This document shows positions 43,554 through 51,937 of a stretch of 64,000 nucleotides of DNA, in pieces. Source of the DNA: Streptomyces sp. NBC_00510. Its GTDB lineage: Bacteria; Actinomycetota; Actinomycetes; Streptomycetales; Streptomycetaceae. The notes under the pieces were generated by a model. That model saw only the letters and a list, made by a program, of their open reading frames with translations. It was not told the origin of the DNA and did not search any database. Each line of letters begins with the position of its first letter. Within the stretch, counting starts at the first letter, position 1. The stretch covers positions 3,915,501 to 3,979,500 of the forward strand of contig CP107851.1 in assembly GCA_036013505.1 (NCBI GenBank), written 5' to 3'. Position numbers and translations under genes: made by a program.

Positions 43554-44423
43554 ATGCACCAGCACCTCGCCCGTACCGCCACGGCCGCCGCCCTGCTGGG
43601 AGCCTCCGCGTTCGTCACCATGCCGGCCCACGCGGCCCCCGCGGACCCCTCCTCCCCCACGGTCTTCGCCCACCGGGGCGCGTCCACCGAGGCCCCCGAG
43701 AACACCCTGGCGGCCGTACGCCGGGCCAACGAGCAGCACATCAAGTGGATCGAGAACGACGTCCAGCGCACCAAGGACGGGGCCCTGGTGGTGATCCACG
43801 ACGCGACGCTGAACCGCACCACCGACGTCGAGCAGGTCTTCCCGGACCGCGCCCCCTGGCGCGTCGCCGACTTCACGCTCGCCGAGATCCGCCGGCTCGA
43901 CGCCGGCAGCTGGTTCGCCCCCCACTTCCGCGGCGAGCGCGTCCCCACCCTCCAGGAGTACCTGACCCTCCTCGACCGCGACCAGCAGGGCCTGCTGCTG
44001 GAGCTCAAGCAGCCCGAGCTCTACCCCGGCATCGAGAAGCAGACCGTCGACACCCTCGAGAAGGCCGGCTGGCTCGACCGGGCCCACCTCTCCGGCCGCC
44101 TGGTCATCCAGAGCTTCAGCGCCGACGCCCTGCGCCGCACCCACGAACTGCGCCCGGCCGTGGAGACCGGCTTCCTGGGCAGCCCGCCGGTCTCACAGCT
44201 GAAGGAGTACGCGGCCTTCGCCGACCAGATCAACCCGGACGAGAAGGACGTCACCTACGCCTACGTGCAGGCGGTCCACGGCACGAAGGGCCCCGACGGC
44301 AAGCCGCTGCGCGTGAACGCGTGGACGGTCGACGACCTCACCACCGCCGTCCGCATGGCGGCCCTCGGCGCCGACGGCATCATCACCAACCGCCCGGACG
44401 TCATCCGCAACGGCGTGCAGTGA
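43554..44423 (+). CDS. Secreted glycerophosphodiester phosphodiesterase
   Basis: 289 residues. A 28-residue signal peptide ends near MPAHAAPADP. Catalytic residues are His40 in AHRGASTEAPENT (with Glu49), Glu67 and Asp69 in WIENDVQRT, and His82 in VIHDATLNRTT, all in place for a GDPD enzyme. It hydrolyses glycerophosphodiesters to an alcohol and glycerol-3-phosphate outside the cell, a phosphate- or carbon-scavenging role. Streptomyces glpQ genes are under PhoP control (family knowledge); the candidate PHO box supports that here. ATG 43554 follows GAGGAG. Confidence 0.95.
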   Translation: MHQHLARTATAAALLGASAFVTMPAHAAPADPSSPTVFAHRGASTEAPENTLAAVRRANEQHIKWIENDVQRTKDGALVVIHDATLNRTTDVEQVFPDRAPWRVADFTLAEIRRLDAGSWFAPHFRGERVPTLQEYLTLLDRDQQGLLLELKQPELYPGIEKQTVDTLEKAGWLDRAHLSGRLVIQSFSADALRRTHELRPAVETGFLGSPPVSQLKEYAAFADQINPDEKDVTYAYVQAVHGTKGPDGKPLRVNAWTVDDLTTAVRMAALGADGIITNRPDVIRNGVQ

Positions 44424-44534
44424 CCCGGACGGTCGCGTGCGCGGCCCGTTGAACCGCTCGGCCGAACGCGACGTACCAGTCACCGTGGGTGGCACCGGGT
44501 CGCCGACGCGGAAGGAAAGGGCCGAACGATCCCC

Positions 44535-45722
44535 TTGGACGCGAGCCGCCCCGTCAGCAGCGCCGGCACGGCGCACGGCCGGCAGGAAGTGCCGGGCCTC
44601 GAAGGTCTCCGCGGCCTGGCCGCACTGTACGTACTCCTGTTCCACTGCTGGCTGTACACGTTCCCGGGGTATCCCGACAGTTCCGCCCCCTGGTGGCTGG
44701 ACGGGCTCATGTACGGCCGTCTCGCCGTCGTCTTCTTCCTCGTGCTGTCGGGGTTCTCCCTGGCCATATCCCCGGCGCGCGACGGCTGGCGGCTGGGCGG
44801 TGCCGCCCGTTTCCTGCGGCGCCGGGCCTGGCGCATCCTCCCGCCATACTGGGCGGCGCTCGCGCTGAGCCTGGTCGTCGCCTTGTTCGTGGTGCCGGCC
44901 TCGCACTTCGGGCCGCCCACCGGCGCGACGGTCCTGGTGTACGGGCTGGTCGCCCAGGACGTGTTCACCGCGCCGACGCCGAACGGCACGTTCTGGTCGA
45001 TCGGTGTCGAGGCGGAGCTCTACCTCCTCTTCCCGCTCCTGCTGTTCGTCCGGCGGCGGCTGGGCGCCGTGGTCCTGGTCGCGGGAGTGACGCTCCTGGT
45101 CGTCGCCCGGGGCCTGATGGCCGCGCACGCGACCCCGGTGGAGGGGAACAACTGGCTCACCCCGCATCTCGCCCCGGTGTTCGTCGCCGGCCTGGCGGGC
45201 GCGGGGATCGTCGTCGCGTCGGCCCGGGTCCGGCGCCTGCCGTGGCACTGGTTCGCCGTCCTGGCCGCCGCGCCGGTCGTGGCGCTCGCCGCCGTCAAGG
45301 GCCGGGTCTGGACGGTGGACCACTACTTCTGGGTGGATCTCGCCGTCGCGCCCGCCATGACGATGCTGATCGCCGCGGTCGCCACCGGACGGCCCGCCTT
45401 CCTGCTACGGCTCCTGACCGCACGCCCCGTCCGTGTCCTCGGCGACTTCTCGTACAGCCTCTACCTCGTCCACCTGCCCGTCGTCATGACCGTCATCAGG
45501 CGCGTCGCCCCCAGGTTCGTCTCCCCCGGGCTGCCCACGTTCTGGTTCACCCTCGTACTGGCGTTGCCCGTCTCACTGCTGGTGGCGTGGCTGTTCGCCC
45601 GGGTCTTCGAGCTGCCCTTCAAGCGGCACCGCTCCTGGAAGTCCCTGCTCGCGCCGGCCCGTTCGCGGACCACCGGCCCGGCCCGGCCGGCGCCGGCCGA
45701 GGCCGCGCCGGCAGGTCCGTGA
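44535..45722 (+). CDS. Acyltransferase-3 family membrane protein
   Basis: 395 residues. Acyltransferase 3 signature: GLEGLRGLAALYVLLFHCWLY (RG-hydrophobic, His in helix 1), YGRLAVVFFLVLSGFSLAIS, RRAWRILPPYW and NGTFWSIGVEAELYLLFPLLL. About ten membrane helices; the catalytic His is in FHCW. It O-acetylates or acylates an envelope sugar or lipid. The first possible codon is TTG 44535 with an unimpressive ribosome site, so the exact start is uncertain. It ends with a Pro/Ala-rich tail after LAPARSR. Confidence 0.88.
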   Translation: MDASRPVSSAGTAHGRQEVPGLEGLRGLAALYVLLFHCWLYTFPGYPDSSAPWWLDGLMYGRLAVVFFLVLSGFSLAISPARDGWRLGGAARFLRRRAWRILPPYWAALALSLVVALFVVPASHFGPPTGATVLVYGLVAQDVFTAPTPNGTFWSIGVEAELYLLFPLLLFVRRRLGAVVLVAGVTLLVVARGLMAAHATPVEGNNWLTPHLAPVFVAGLAGAGIVVASARVRRLPWHWFAVLAAAPVVALAAVKGRVWTVDHYFWVDLAVAPAMTMLIAAVATGRPAFLLRLLTARPVRVLGDFSYSLYLVHLPVVMTVIRRVAPRFVSPGLPTFWFTLVLALPVSLLVAWLFARVFELPFKRHRSWKSLLAPARSRTTGPARPAPAEAAPAGP

Positions 45723-45744
45723 CGTCCGGCCCGCGGGGACGGCG

Positions 45745-45785
45745 AAGGCCCGCGACGTCCGAACCGGTCGGACGCCGCGGGCCTT
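45745..45785. terminator. Terminator between the acyltransferase and moeZ genes
   Basis: AAGGCCCGCG plus CGTCCGA (45745-45762) pairs with TCGGACG plus CGCGGGCCTT (45768-45785), one mismatch, 5-nt loop. It serves the two convergent genes. Confidence 0.75.
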
Positions 45786-45800
45786 GGCCTCACCTGTCGG

Positions 45801-46979
45801 TCAGTACACCGGCTTGTCGGGCTCGATCGTGTTGACCCAGCCGATGACGCCGCCGCCGACGTGGACCGCGTCGGAGAAGCCCGCGGACTTCAGGACGGCG
45901 AGGACCTCGGCGGAGCGGACGCCGGTCTTGCAGTGCAGGACGATCTTCTTGTCCTGCGGGAGGTCCTGGAGGGCGTTGCCCATGAGGAACTCGTTCTTGG
46001 GGATCAGACGCGCGCCCGGGATGGAGACGATCTCGTACTCGTTGGGCTCGCGGACGTCGATGATGTCGATGTTCTCACCGTCGTCGATCCACTCCTTGAG
46101 CTGCTTGGGAGTGATCGTCGACCCCATCGCCGCCTCCTGCGCCTCCTCGGAGACGACGCCGCAGAAGGCCTCGTAGTCGATGAGCTCGGTGACGGTCGGG
46201 TTCTCGCCGCAGACCGCGCAGTCCGGGTCCTTGCGGACCTTGACCTGGCGGTACTGCATCTCCAGGGCGTCGTAGATCATCAGGCGGCCGACGAGCGGCT
46301 CGCCGGTGCCGGTGAGGACCTTGATGGCCTCGGTGACCTGGATGGAGCCGATGGACGCGCACAGCACGCCCAGGACACCGCCCTCGGCGCAGGAGGGCAC
46401 CATGCCCGGCGGCGGGGGCTCGGGGTACAGGCAGCGGTAGCAGGGGCCGTGCTCGGACCAGAAGACCGACGCCTGGCCGTCGAAGCGGTAGATGGAGCCC
46501 CAGACGTACGGCTTGTTCAGCAGCACGCACGCGTCGTTGACCAGGTAGCGGGTCGCGAAGTTGTCCGTGCCGTCGACGATCAGGTCGTACTGGCTGAAGA
46601 TGTCCATCACGTTGTCGGCCTCGAGCCGCTCCTCGTGAAGGACCACGTTGACGTAGGGGTTGATGCCCTTGACGCTGTCGCGGGCGGACTCTGCCTTGGA
46701 GCGGCCGATGTCCGCCTGGCTGTGGATGATCTGGCGCTGCAGGTTGGACTCGTCGACCTCGTCGAACTCCACGATGCCGAGCGTGCCCACCCCGGCGGCG
46801 GCCAGGTACATCAGGGCGGGCGAACCGAGACCGCCGGCGCCCACACAGAGCACCTTGGCGTTCTTCAGCCGCTTCTGCCCGTCCATCCCCACGTCGGGGA
46901 TGATCAGGTGGCGGGAGTACCTGCGGACCTCGTCGACGGTGAGCTCGGCGGCCGGCTCGACCAGGGGTGGCAGCGACAC
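45801..46979 (-). CDS. moeZ: Adenylyltransferase/sulfurtransferase MoeZ
   Basis: 392 residues. The ThiF-type E1 domain has GAGGLGSPALMYLAAAG (47-63) for ATP, zinc ligands Cys180, Cys183, Cys254 and Cys257, and RQIIHSQADIGRSKAESA. The C-terminal rhodanese domain has the persulfide Cys350 in HCKTGVRS. MoeZ activates and sulfurylates the C-terminus of small sulfur carriers for molybdopterin, CysO and related pathways (mycobacterial Rv3206c, from memory). Together with moaE (10038) it covers two steps of molybdenum cofactor synthesis in this window. GTG/ATG choice: ATG 46979. Confidence 0.95.
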   Translation of the reverse strand: MSLPPLVEPAAELTVDEVRRYSRHLIIPDVGMDGQKRLKNAKVLCVGAGGLGSPALMYLAAAGVGTLGIVEFDEVDESNLQRQIIHSQADIGRSKAESARDSVKGINPYVNVVLHEERLEADNVMDIFSQYDLIVDGTDNFATRYLVNDACVLLNKPYVWGSIYRFDGQASVFWSEHGPCYRCLYPEPPPPGMVPSCAEGGVLGVLCASIGSIQVTEAIKVLTGTGEPLVGRLMIYDALEMQYRQVKVRKDPDCAVCGENPTVTELIDYEAFCGVVSEEAQEAAMGSTITPKQLKEWIDDGENIDIIDVREPNEYEIVSIPGARLIPKNEFLMGNALQDLPQDKKIVLHCKTGVRSAEVLAVLKSAGFSDAVHVGGGVIGWVNTIEPDKPVY

Positions 46980-47084
46980 GGGGACTCCGTTTGTCGATCG
47001 ATCACTACGGTGGTTATTCCCGTAACACTGCCACGCCCTTCTTCATTCCGAGACCGCCGTCCCGAGGGGCGAGACCGACTTTGG

Positions 47085-47846
47085 TCACATGCTGGGCGGT
47101 GGCTGGCGGCGGAGCATGCGCGAGGCCTCGTCCCAGTAGCCCGGCAGGCCGTCCCAGGCCGCGTGGTCGGTGCGGTCGGTGAAGTAGACGGTCGCCGCGC
47201 CCTGCCAGCGGGCGATCCGCATGGCGTTCTCCAGGTGCGGGGCGGGGACCCCGTGCACCAGGTGGCAGAAGCGCTCCGGCGGGTACGCGGCCGTCCACTC
47301 CGGGGCCTCCGACCAGCGGTACTGCATCCACGGCCCGGCGAAGGTCACCAGTTGGTCGGCGGCTTCGGCGTAGCCCTCGTACGGATGGCAGCCGTGACCG
47401 AGCACGACGTGCCCGGTGCTGCCGCCCTCCACCGTCAGCAGCGCGCGCAGGGTGGTGATCACCCGGCGGCAGTCGGACAGCTCCGAACTCGTGGTCGGGG
47501 CACGGTCGAGGTAGAAGCCGTCGACCCGGTACCAGTCGAGGAAGCGGTGTGCGTCGGCGACCAGTTGGCCGAAGGGACGTGCCCCGTGCCGGGTGTCCAG
47601 GTAGCCGAGCACGGGCACGGCCGCGTCGCGCAGCCGGGCGCACGCCTGCGTGTAGAGCGGGTCGATCCGGGCGCCCGGGCCCCGCGCCACGTTGAGCACC
47701 ACCCAGTGCATCGGCGCCTCGGGGCGGGCCAGTTCGGCCCATTCGCCCGGGGCGACCAGCGGGTGCGCGTACGCGGGGACCCCGAAGCCCAGTCCGTCAC
47801 AGCGGTCGATCGGCCTGCGCAGGCCGCTCGGTGTCACACGCGGCAT
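47085..47846 (-). CDS. Spherulation-specific family 4 protein (Ega3/PelA-type glycosidase)
   Basis: 253 residues from ATG 47846 with GGAGG in place. The (beta/alpha)8 signature GFGVPAYAHPLVAPGEWAELARPEAPMHWVVLNVARGPG, VLGYLDTRHGARP and the acidic WYRVDGFYLDRAP place it with Spherulin-4/GH114-like endo-galactosaminidases such as fungal Ega3 and the PelA hydrolase domain. No signal peptide is seen, which is odd for an extracellular polysaccharide hydrolase. The gene overlaps the epimerase stop by 13 nt. The function in Streptomyces is not established. Confidence 0.85.
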   Translation of the reverse strand: MPRVTPSGLRRPIDRCDGLGFGVPAYAHPLVAPGEWAELARPEAPMHWVVLNVARGPGARIDPLYTQACARLRDAAVPVLGYLDTRHGARPFGQLVADAHRFLDWYRVDGFYLDRAPTTSSELSDCRRVITTLRALLTVEGGSTGHVVLGHGCHPYEGYAEAADQLVTFAGPWMQYRWSEAPEWTAAYPPERFCHLVHGVPAPHLENAMRIARWQGAATVYFTDRTDHAAWDGLPGYWDEASRMLRRQPPPSM

Positions 47847-48754
47847 GCCGCCTCCATCCAGACGTCGGCGAGGGATTCCTCGAGGGCGATGCGCGGGCGC
47901 CATCCGAGGCGGTCGCGGGCGGTGCGGATGTCGGCCTGCTGCCAGGCGCCGCAGCCGTCCGGGTAGTGGGGGTGGCCGGTGCCGTTCGCCATCAGGTGCG
48001 GGTCCTCGACCTCGTGGAGGGCGCCCGCGTAGCCCGCGGCGTTGGCCAGGGCCGCGGCCACCTCGCGCAGCGGTACGGCGCGGCCCGTGCCGATGTTGAC
48101 CAGGCCCTGGGCGGCGGAGAGCGAGGCCGCGTGCACGGCGCGGGCCACGTCGCGCACGTCCACGAAGTCCCGCTGTACGCCGAGTCCGGTCAGTTTCAGC
48201 TCACCGTCGCCGGTCTGCATGGCCCGGCGCATCGCCTCCGCGAGCCGCCCGATCGGCGAGGCGGTGGGCGTCCCCGGGCCGACCGGGGTGAAGACCCGCA
48301 GCACGACGGCGTCGAGCCCGGAGCCGAGCACCAGTTCCGTCGCGGCGAGCTTGCTGACCCCGTACGGACCGCCCGGCCGGGGGACGGCGTCCTCGGCCGT
48401 CGAGGAACCGGTGGGCGAGGGCCCGTACTCCGCGGCACAGCCCACCTGGACCAGCCGGGCGGAGGTGGCGCTGCGGCGCATCGCCTCGCACACGGAGGCG
48501 ACCGCGATCGTGTTGTGCCGCGTGAGTTCGCGTGCCCCGCCGCGCGTGGCACCCGCGCAGTTGACGACGACCCCGGGGTGGACGGCGTCCATGAAGCGCG
48601 CCAGCGCGCCGGGACTGCCGGACGACAGGTCGAAGCGCACGTCCGCGTCGTCGCTGCGGCCGAGGGCGGTCAGCTGCACGGCGGGGTCGGCCAGCAGCCG
48701 CTCGGCCACGTGACGGCCGACGAATCCGTTGGCGCCCAGGAGGAGGACTCTCAT
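47834..48754 (-). CDS. NAD-dependent nucleotide-sugar epimerase/dehydratase
   Basis: 306 residues. The dinucleotide fingerprint is MRVLLLGANGFVGRHVAERLL. The catalytic Tyr-Lys pair is YGVSK (GPYGVSKLAATELVLG). The VLRVFTPVGPGTP and GVQRDFVDVRDVARAVHAA segments are typical of extended SDR sugar epimerases. Together with the DUF3492 glycosyltransferase and Spherulin-4 gene it suggests a polysaccharide locus; a PelX-like UDP-sugar C4-epimerase role is possible. It overlaps the next gene by 13 nt. Confidence 0.9.
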   Translation of the reverse strand: MRVLLLGANGFVGRHVAERLLADPAVQLTALGRSDDADVRFDLSSGSPGALARFMDAVHPGVVVNCAGATRGGARELTRHNTIAVASVCEAMRRSATSARLVQVGCAAEYGPSPTGSSTAEDAVPRPGGPYGVSKLAATELVLGSGLDAVVLRVFTPVGPGTPTASPIGRLAEAMRRAMQTGDGELKLTGLGVQRDFVDVRDVARAVHAASLSAAQGLVNIGTGRAVPLREVAAALANAAGYAGALHEVEDPHLMANGTGHPHYPDGCGAWQQADIRTARDRLGWRPRIALEESLADVWMEAACRV

Positions 48755-48872
48755 AGCGAGCGCCTCCGCTGCGCTCGCCGTGGTCGGGGGTGCGGGTGGG
48801 TCATCGTGAATGGCTCCTTGGCTTCTTCTACGGAACTGCGGGGTGTGCCGGGCCGCCCCGGCCGCCGGCCGC

Positions 48873-49916
48873 TCATCGCGGCGCCGCCGCGGCCGTGTGC
48901 GCCGACGCGCGCGAGAGCGTGGTCAGGGCGTGGGCCGCCAGCGCCAGGGCGGCGGCCGCGCAGGCCAGCGCGGGGACGGCGGCCGGCGGGAGGGGGGACC
49001 GGTTCAGCAGGGCCGCGGCCAGGGCCACGGCCTCGGTGGCGCAGGCGAGCCCGGTGCCGATGGCGGCCGGGTCGGGGTGGCCGTGCACCGCGAGCAGACG
49101 GGCGGTGAACAGCAGCAGGGCGAGCGCCGCGGGCCCGGCGAGCGCGCCGGGGGTGAGCGGGGCACCCGCCACGGCCCGGGCGGCGCACAGCAGCGCGAGC
49201 ACGAAGGCGAGGAAGAGCGCCAGCGTGCCCGCCAGCAGCGGCCGCACGGCACCGCCGAACTCCTCCAGGCTGCGGCTGCGCAGCAGGTGCCCGCGGGAGC
49301 GCACCGCGAAGCGGTGGGCGCACCAGGCGGCCGGCGCGAGGGACAGCGCGAGCGCGGTCAGCTCGGCGGCGTCCGCGGCGGGCAGCACGCCCCCGGCGAA
49401 GCCGTCGACGGCGCGCGGCCCGTACAGCCCGAACCCCACCAGCCAGCAGCTCCACACCGCGCCGGCCGGGCCCGTGCCGTACGGCGCCCTCAGCGGTCCG
49501 CGGCGCAGGGCGGCGAGGAGCACGAGCAGGAGCAATGGCACGGCCACCGCGACCACCGTGACCGGCGGCAGCACGCGCAGTGCCCCGCTCGCGGCGGCGC
49601 AGACGGCGCCCGGGGCGAGGGTGAGCAGCAGGGCGGGGCGGTCCGCCGGCCGGCCCGCGGCGGGAGGGGCGGTGGCGCGGGGCACCCGGGCGTAGAGCTC
49701 CTCGGCGAGGGAGAAGACGTCGCGGTGCCGGAAGCCCGCCGCGACGCGGTCGGTGACGCCCTGCGCCTCCAGTCCGGCCACGATCTCCAGCGGGTCCACG
49801 GCCTCGGCGCACAGCTGCCGGTGACGGTGCATCAGGGCGCGGACGGGGTCGGCGGGGCCGCGTTTGCGGGGGCCGCCCCTGCGGGCGCCGGCTTCGCTCT
49901 CCTGCACGTGGCTCAT
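48873..49916 (-). CDS. Polytopic membrane protein in the glycosyltransferase locus
   Basis: 347 residues from ATG 49916, overlapping the glycosyltransferase stop by 4 nt (ATGA). A 95-residue basic cytoplasmic N-terminus (LMHRHRQLCAEAVDPLEIVAGLEAQGVTDRVAAGF) precedes about 8-9 Ala/Leu-rich membrane helices. There is no homology I can name. By position it could be the membrane partner of the glycosyltransferase, like PelG, but it is shorter than PelG and has no recognisable motif. The 118-nt gap to the epimerase gene contains nothing obvious. Confidence 0.8.
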   Translation of the reverse strand: MSHVQESEAGARRGGPRKRGPADPVRALMHRHRQLCAEAVDPLEIVAGLEAQGVTDRVAAGFRHRDVFSLAEELYARVPRATAPPAAGRPADRPALLLTLAPGAVCAAASGALRVLPPVTVVAVAVPLLLLVLLAALRRGPLRAPYGTGPAGAVWSCWLVGFGLYGPRAVDGFAGGVLPAADAAELTALALSLAPAAWCAHRFAVRSRGHLLRSRSLEEFGGAVRPLLAGTLALFLAFVLALLCAARAVAGAPLTPGALAGPAALALLLFTARLLAVHGHPDPAAIGTGLACATEAVALAAALLNRSPLPPAAVPALACAAAALALAAHALTTLSRASAHTAAAAPR

Positions 49917-51577
49917 GCGCGTTCCCGCCTCTCGGCTCCGGCGTACGCGGGCTCGCGGGCGGCGAGCGCCCAGGCCGGCGCGGCCGTCCAGTGGCCGGGG
50001 ACACGGGATTCGGCGGGCCTGCCGAAGGGGACGGGGGTGCCGTCCGGGTCGCGCAGCGGGGCGTGACGGCCGGGCGCGTGGGCCACCAGGTCGAGGTAGA
50101 TCTCCCGGAACGCCGCCAGGTTCCGCTCGACGGTGAAGAGCTCCAGGGCGCGTTCGCGTGCGGCGGCGCCCAGCCGCTGCCGGCGCTCGGGGTCGTGCAG
50201 CAGGGCGACGCAGGCCTCGGCGAGCGCCTTCGGGTTGCGCGGGGGCACGACCAGGCCGGTCCCGCCGATGACCTCCCGTACGGCGCCGACGTCCGTGGAG
50301 ACGGTGGCCCGGCCGCAGAACATGGCCTCGACCAGGGTGACCGGGAAGCCCTCGACGACGCTGGAGAGGACGACCACGTCCCCGGCCGCGTAGGCGTCGG
50401 GGAGCGCCGGGGCGCCCGGCGAGCCGAGCTCCTCGAAGGTGACCGGGTTCTCCCCGGCGGTGACGGCGTCGGCCGCCTCGTCGGGGAAGAGCTGCGCCGC
50501 CAGGGAGCGGCACTGCTCCAGGTACGCGGGGTCGCCCTCGCCGGCGCGGACGACGCGCAGCCGCGCTCCGGGTTCCTCCTTGCGCACCTCCCCGAAGGCG
50601 TGCAGCAGCCCGACCAGGTCCTTGCCGGGATCGACCCGGCCGACCCACACCAGCGCCGGGTCGCCGCCCTCGGCGTCGGCCGGCGGCTCGGGCACGGGCC
50701 CCTGGTAGCCGGGGTAGACCGTACGGACGCGGTCCCGCTCGGCGCCGCAGTGCTCCTGCCAGCGGCGTGCGTGGGCGTTGCCGGGGGTGACCAGGGCGGC
50801 CCGGCGGTACGCCTCGCCCGCGAGGTGGCGGTGGAAGGCGGCGAGCAGGGCGCGTACGGGGGCGGACAGTCCCGCGGCACGGTGCAGCAGCAGGGTCTCG
50901 CGCAGCCGCACGCCGTACTCGGTCACCAGCAGCGGCGTACCGAAGAACCGTTTGGCCAGGAGCGCGGGCAGCAGGGCGGTGCCGCCGGTCACGGCGTGGC
51001 AGAGGTCGGCGGTGGCCAGCGCGTCGCCGAACTCGTCGTACCAGGGCGCGGCCAGCGGCCGCAGCGCGCGCTCCAACTGGTCGGCCGCGAGCAGGAGATC
51101 GCCCACTCCGGCCTCCCCGACGAGGGGTCGCGCGCCGGGCGCCCGGCAGACCTCCTCCAGCACGCGCACCGCGTGCTCGGAGCGCAGCAGCGCCGGGACG
51201 CCACCGTCCTCGCGGGCGAGTTCGGCGAGGCCGTAGAGCGCGGAGGCGAAACGGTCCGCCACGCCATTGGCCCCGGCGTCCCCCGCCAGCACCCCGACGA
51301 GGTCGCGGTACTGCTCCAGCGCCTGCGCCCGCCGCCGGCGCGCCTTGCCCGGCACGCCCCCGGGCCCCGGCGCCGGCCCCCACAGCGGCAGCACGCGCAC
51401 GTCCCGCACCTGCGGCGGCAGCGCCGGCATCCCCGCCGTCCCGGCCCGTTCGCTCCTGCCGATCGCGTACACCGCGAACTCGTGCCCGGGGAGCCCGCGC
51501 ACGAGCCGGTCGACCCAGGCGCCCCCCTCACCCCGGGCGTACGGATAACCACCCTCCGCGAGTAATGCGATACGCAC
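49913..51577 (-). CDS. DUF3492-GT4 glycosyltransferase (PelF-like)
   Basis: 554 residues from GTG 51577, with GGAGAGGGGG upstream. The N-terminal DUF3492 domain begins (V)RIALLAEGGYPYARGEGGAWVDRLVRGLPGHEFAVYAIG, the PelF hallmark. The C-terminal GT4 domain has ALVWVGRVDPGKDLVGLLHAF, the EGFPVTLVEAMFCG (Ex7E) motif and ATVSTDVGAVREVIGGTGLVV. PelF polymerises a GalNAc/GlcNAc polysaccharide, so a cytoplasmic GT4 working with a membrane translocator is the likely role. First gene of the locus. Confidence 0.9.
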   Translation of the reverse strand: MRIALLAEGGYPYARGEGGAWVDRLVRGLPGHEFAVYAIGRSERAGTAGMPALPPQVRDVRVLPLWGPAPGPGGVPGKARRRRAQALEQYRDLVGVLAGDAGANGVADRFASALYGLAELAREDGGVPALLRSEHAVRVLEEVCRAPGARPLVGEAGVGDLLLAADQLERALRPLAAPWYDEFGDALATADLCHAVTGGTALLPALLAKRFFGTPLLVTEYGVRLRETLLLHRAAGLSAPVRALLAAFHRHLAGEAYRRAALVTPGNAHARRWQEHCGAERDRVRTVYPGYQGPVPEPPADAEGGDPALVWVGRVDPGKDLVGLLHAFGEVRKEEPGARLRVVRAGEGDPAYLEQCRSLAAQLFPDEAADAVTAGENPVTFEELGSPGAPALPDAYAAGDVVVLSSVVEGFPVTLVEAMFCGRATVSTDVGAVREVIGGTGLVVPPRNPKALAEACVALLHDPERRQRLGAAARERALELFTVERNLAAFREIYLDLVAHAPGRHAPLRDPDGTPVPFGRPAESRVPGHWTAAPAWALAAREPAYAGAERRERA

Positions 51578-51805
51578 GTCTGCCCCCTCTCCGCAGTGGT
51601 CTGTTCGGGCGCGATGACCGTATTCCGGCGAAGTGGGGGCACGACGGACGGTTGTCCGCAGTGCCACCGAAAGGGGTGAAGAGACGTAACTTTCCCCAGC
51701 GTTGTGCGTTGTGACCGGGTAGACGTTCGCCGGGTGGTTCACGGGCGAGCGGGGCGCGGTGCCATTCCCGCGCGGGCGCCGGCGGTGGCTGTTATCGTCA
51801 CCGGT

Positions 51806-51856
51806 ATGAAGCGCGCTGCCATGACGACGACGCCGGAGAGTGTCCCGGCGCGCTGA
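51806..51856 (+). CDS. Threonine-codon leader peptide (attenuator)
   Basis: A 16-codon ORF, MKRAAMTTTPESVPAR, with three consecutive Thr ACG codons (51824-51832), ends 14 nt before a strong intrinsic terminator and upstream of a threonyl-tRNA synthetase. TATCGT at 51793-51798 would place the transcript start at the ATG, so the peptide is probably leaderless. This is the layout of ribosome-mediated attenuation: slow decoding at ACG when charged tRNA-Thr is scarce would prevent the terminator. Confidence 0.75.
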   Translation: MKRAAMTTTPESVPAR

Positions 51857-51870
51857 CCCCTGTCATGAGG

Positions 51871-51902
51871 AAGCCCCGGGCGAGTGCCCGGGGCTTTCCC
51901 TT
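51871..51902 (+). terminator. Attenuator terminator of the ThrRS leader
   Basis: An 11-bp perfect stem (51871-51881 with 51886-51896) around loop GAGT, then a T-rich tract TTTCCCTT. It lies between the leader peptide and the synthetase start at 51938. Confidence 0.85.
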
Positions 51903-51937
51903 GCGGTCATCCGCCCGCCGTCCGCGAGGAGACCGCC

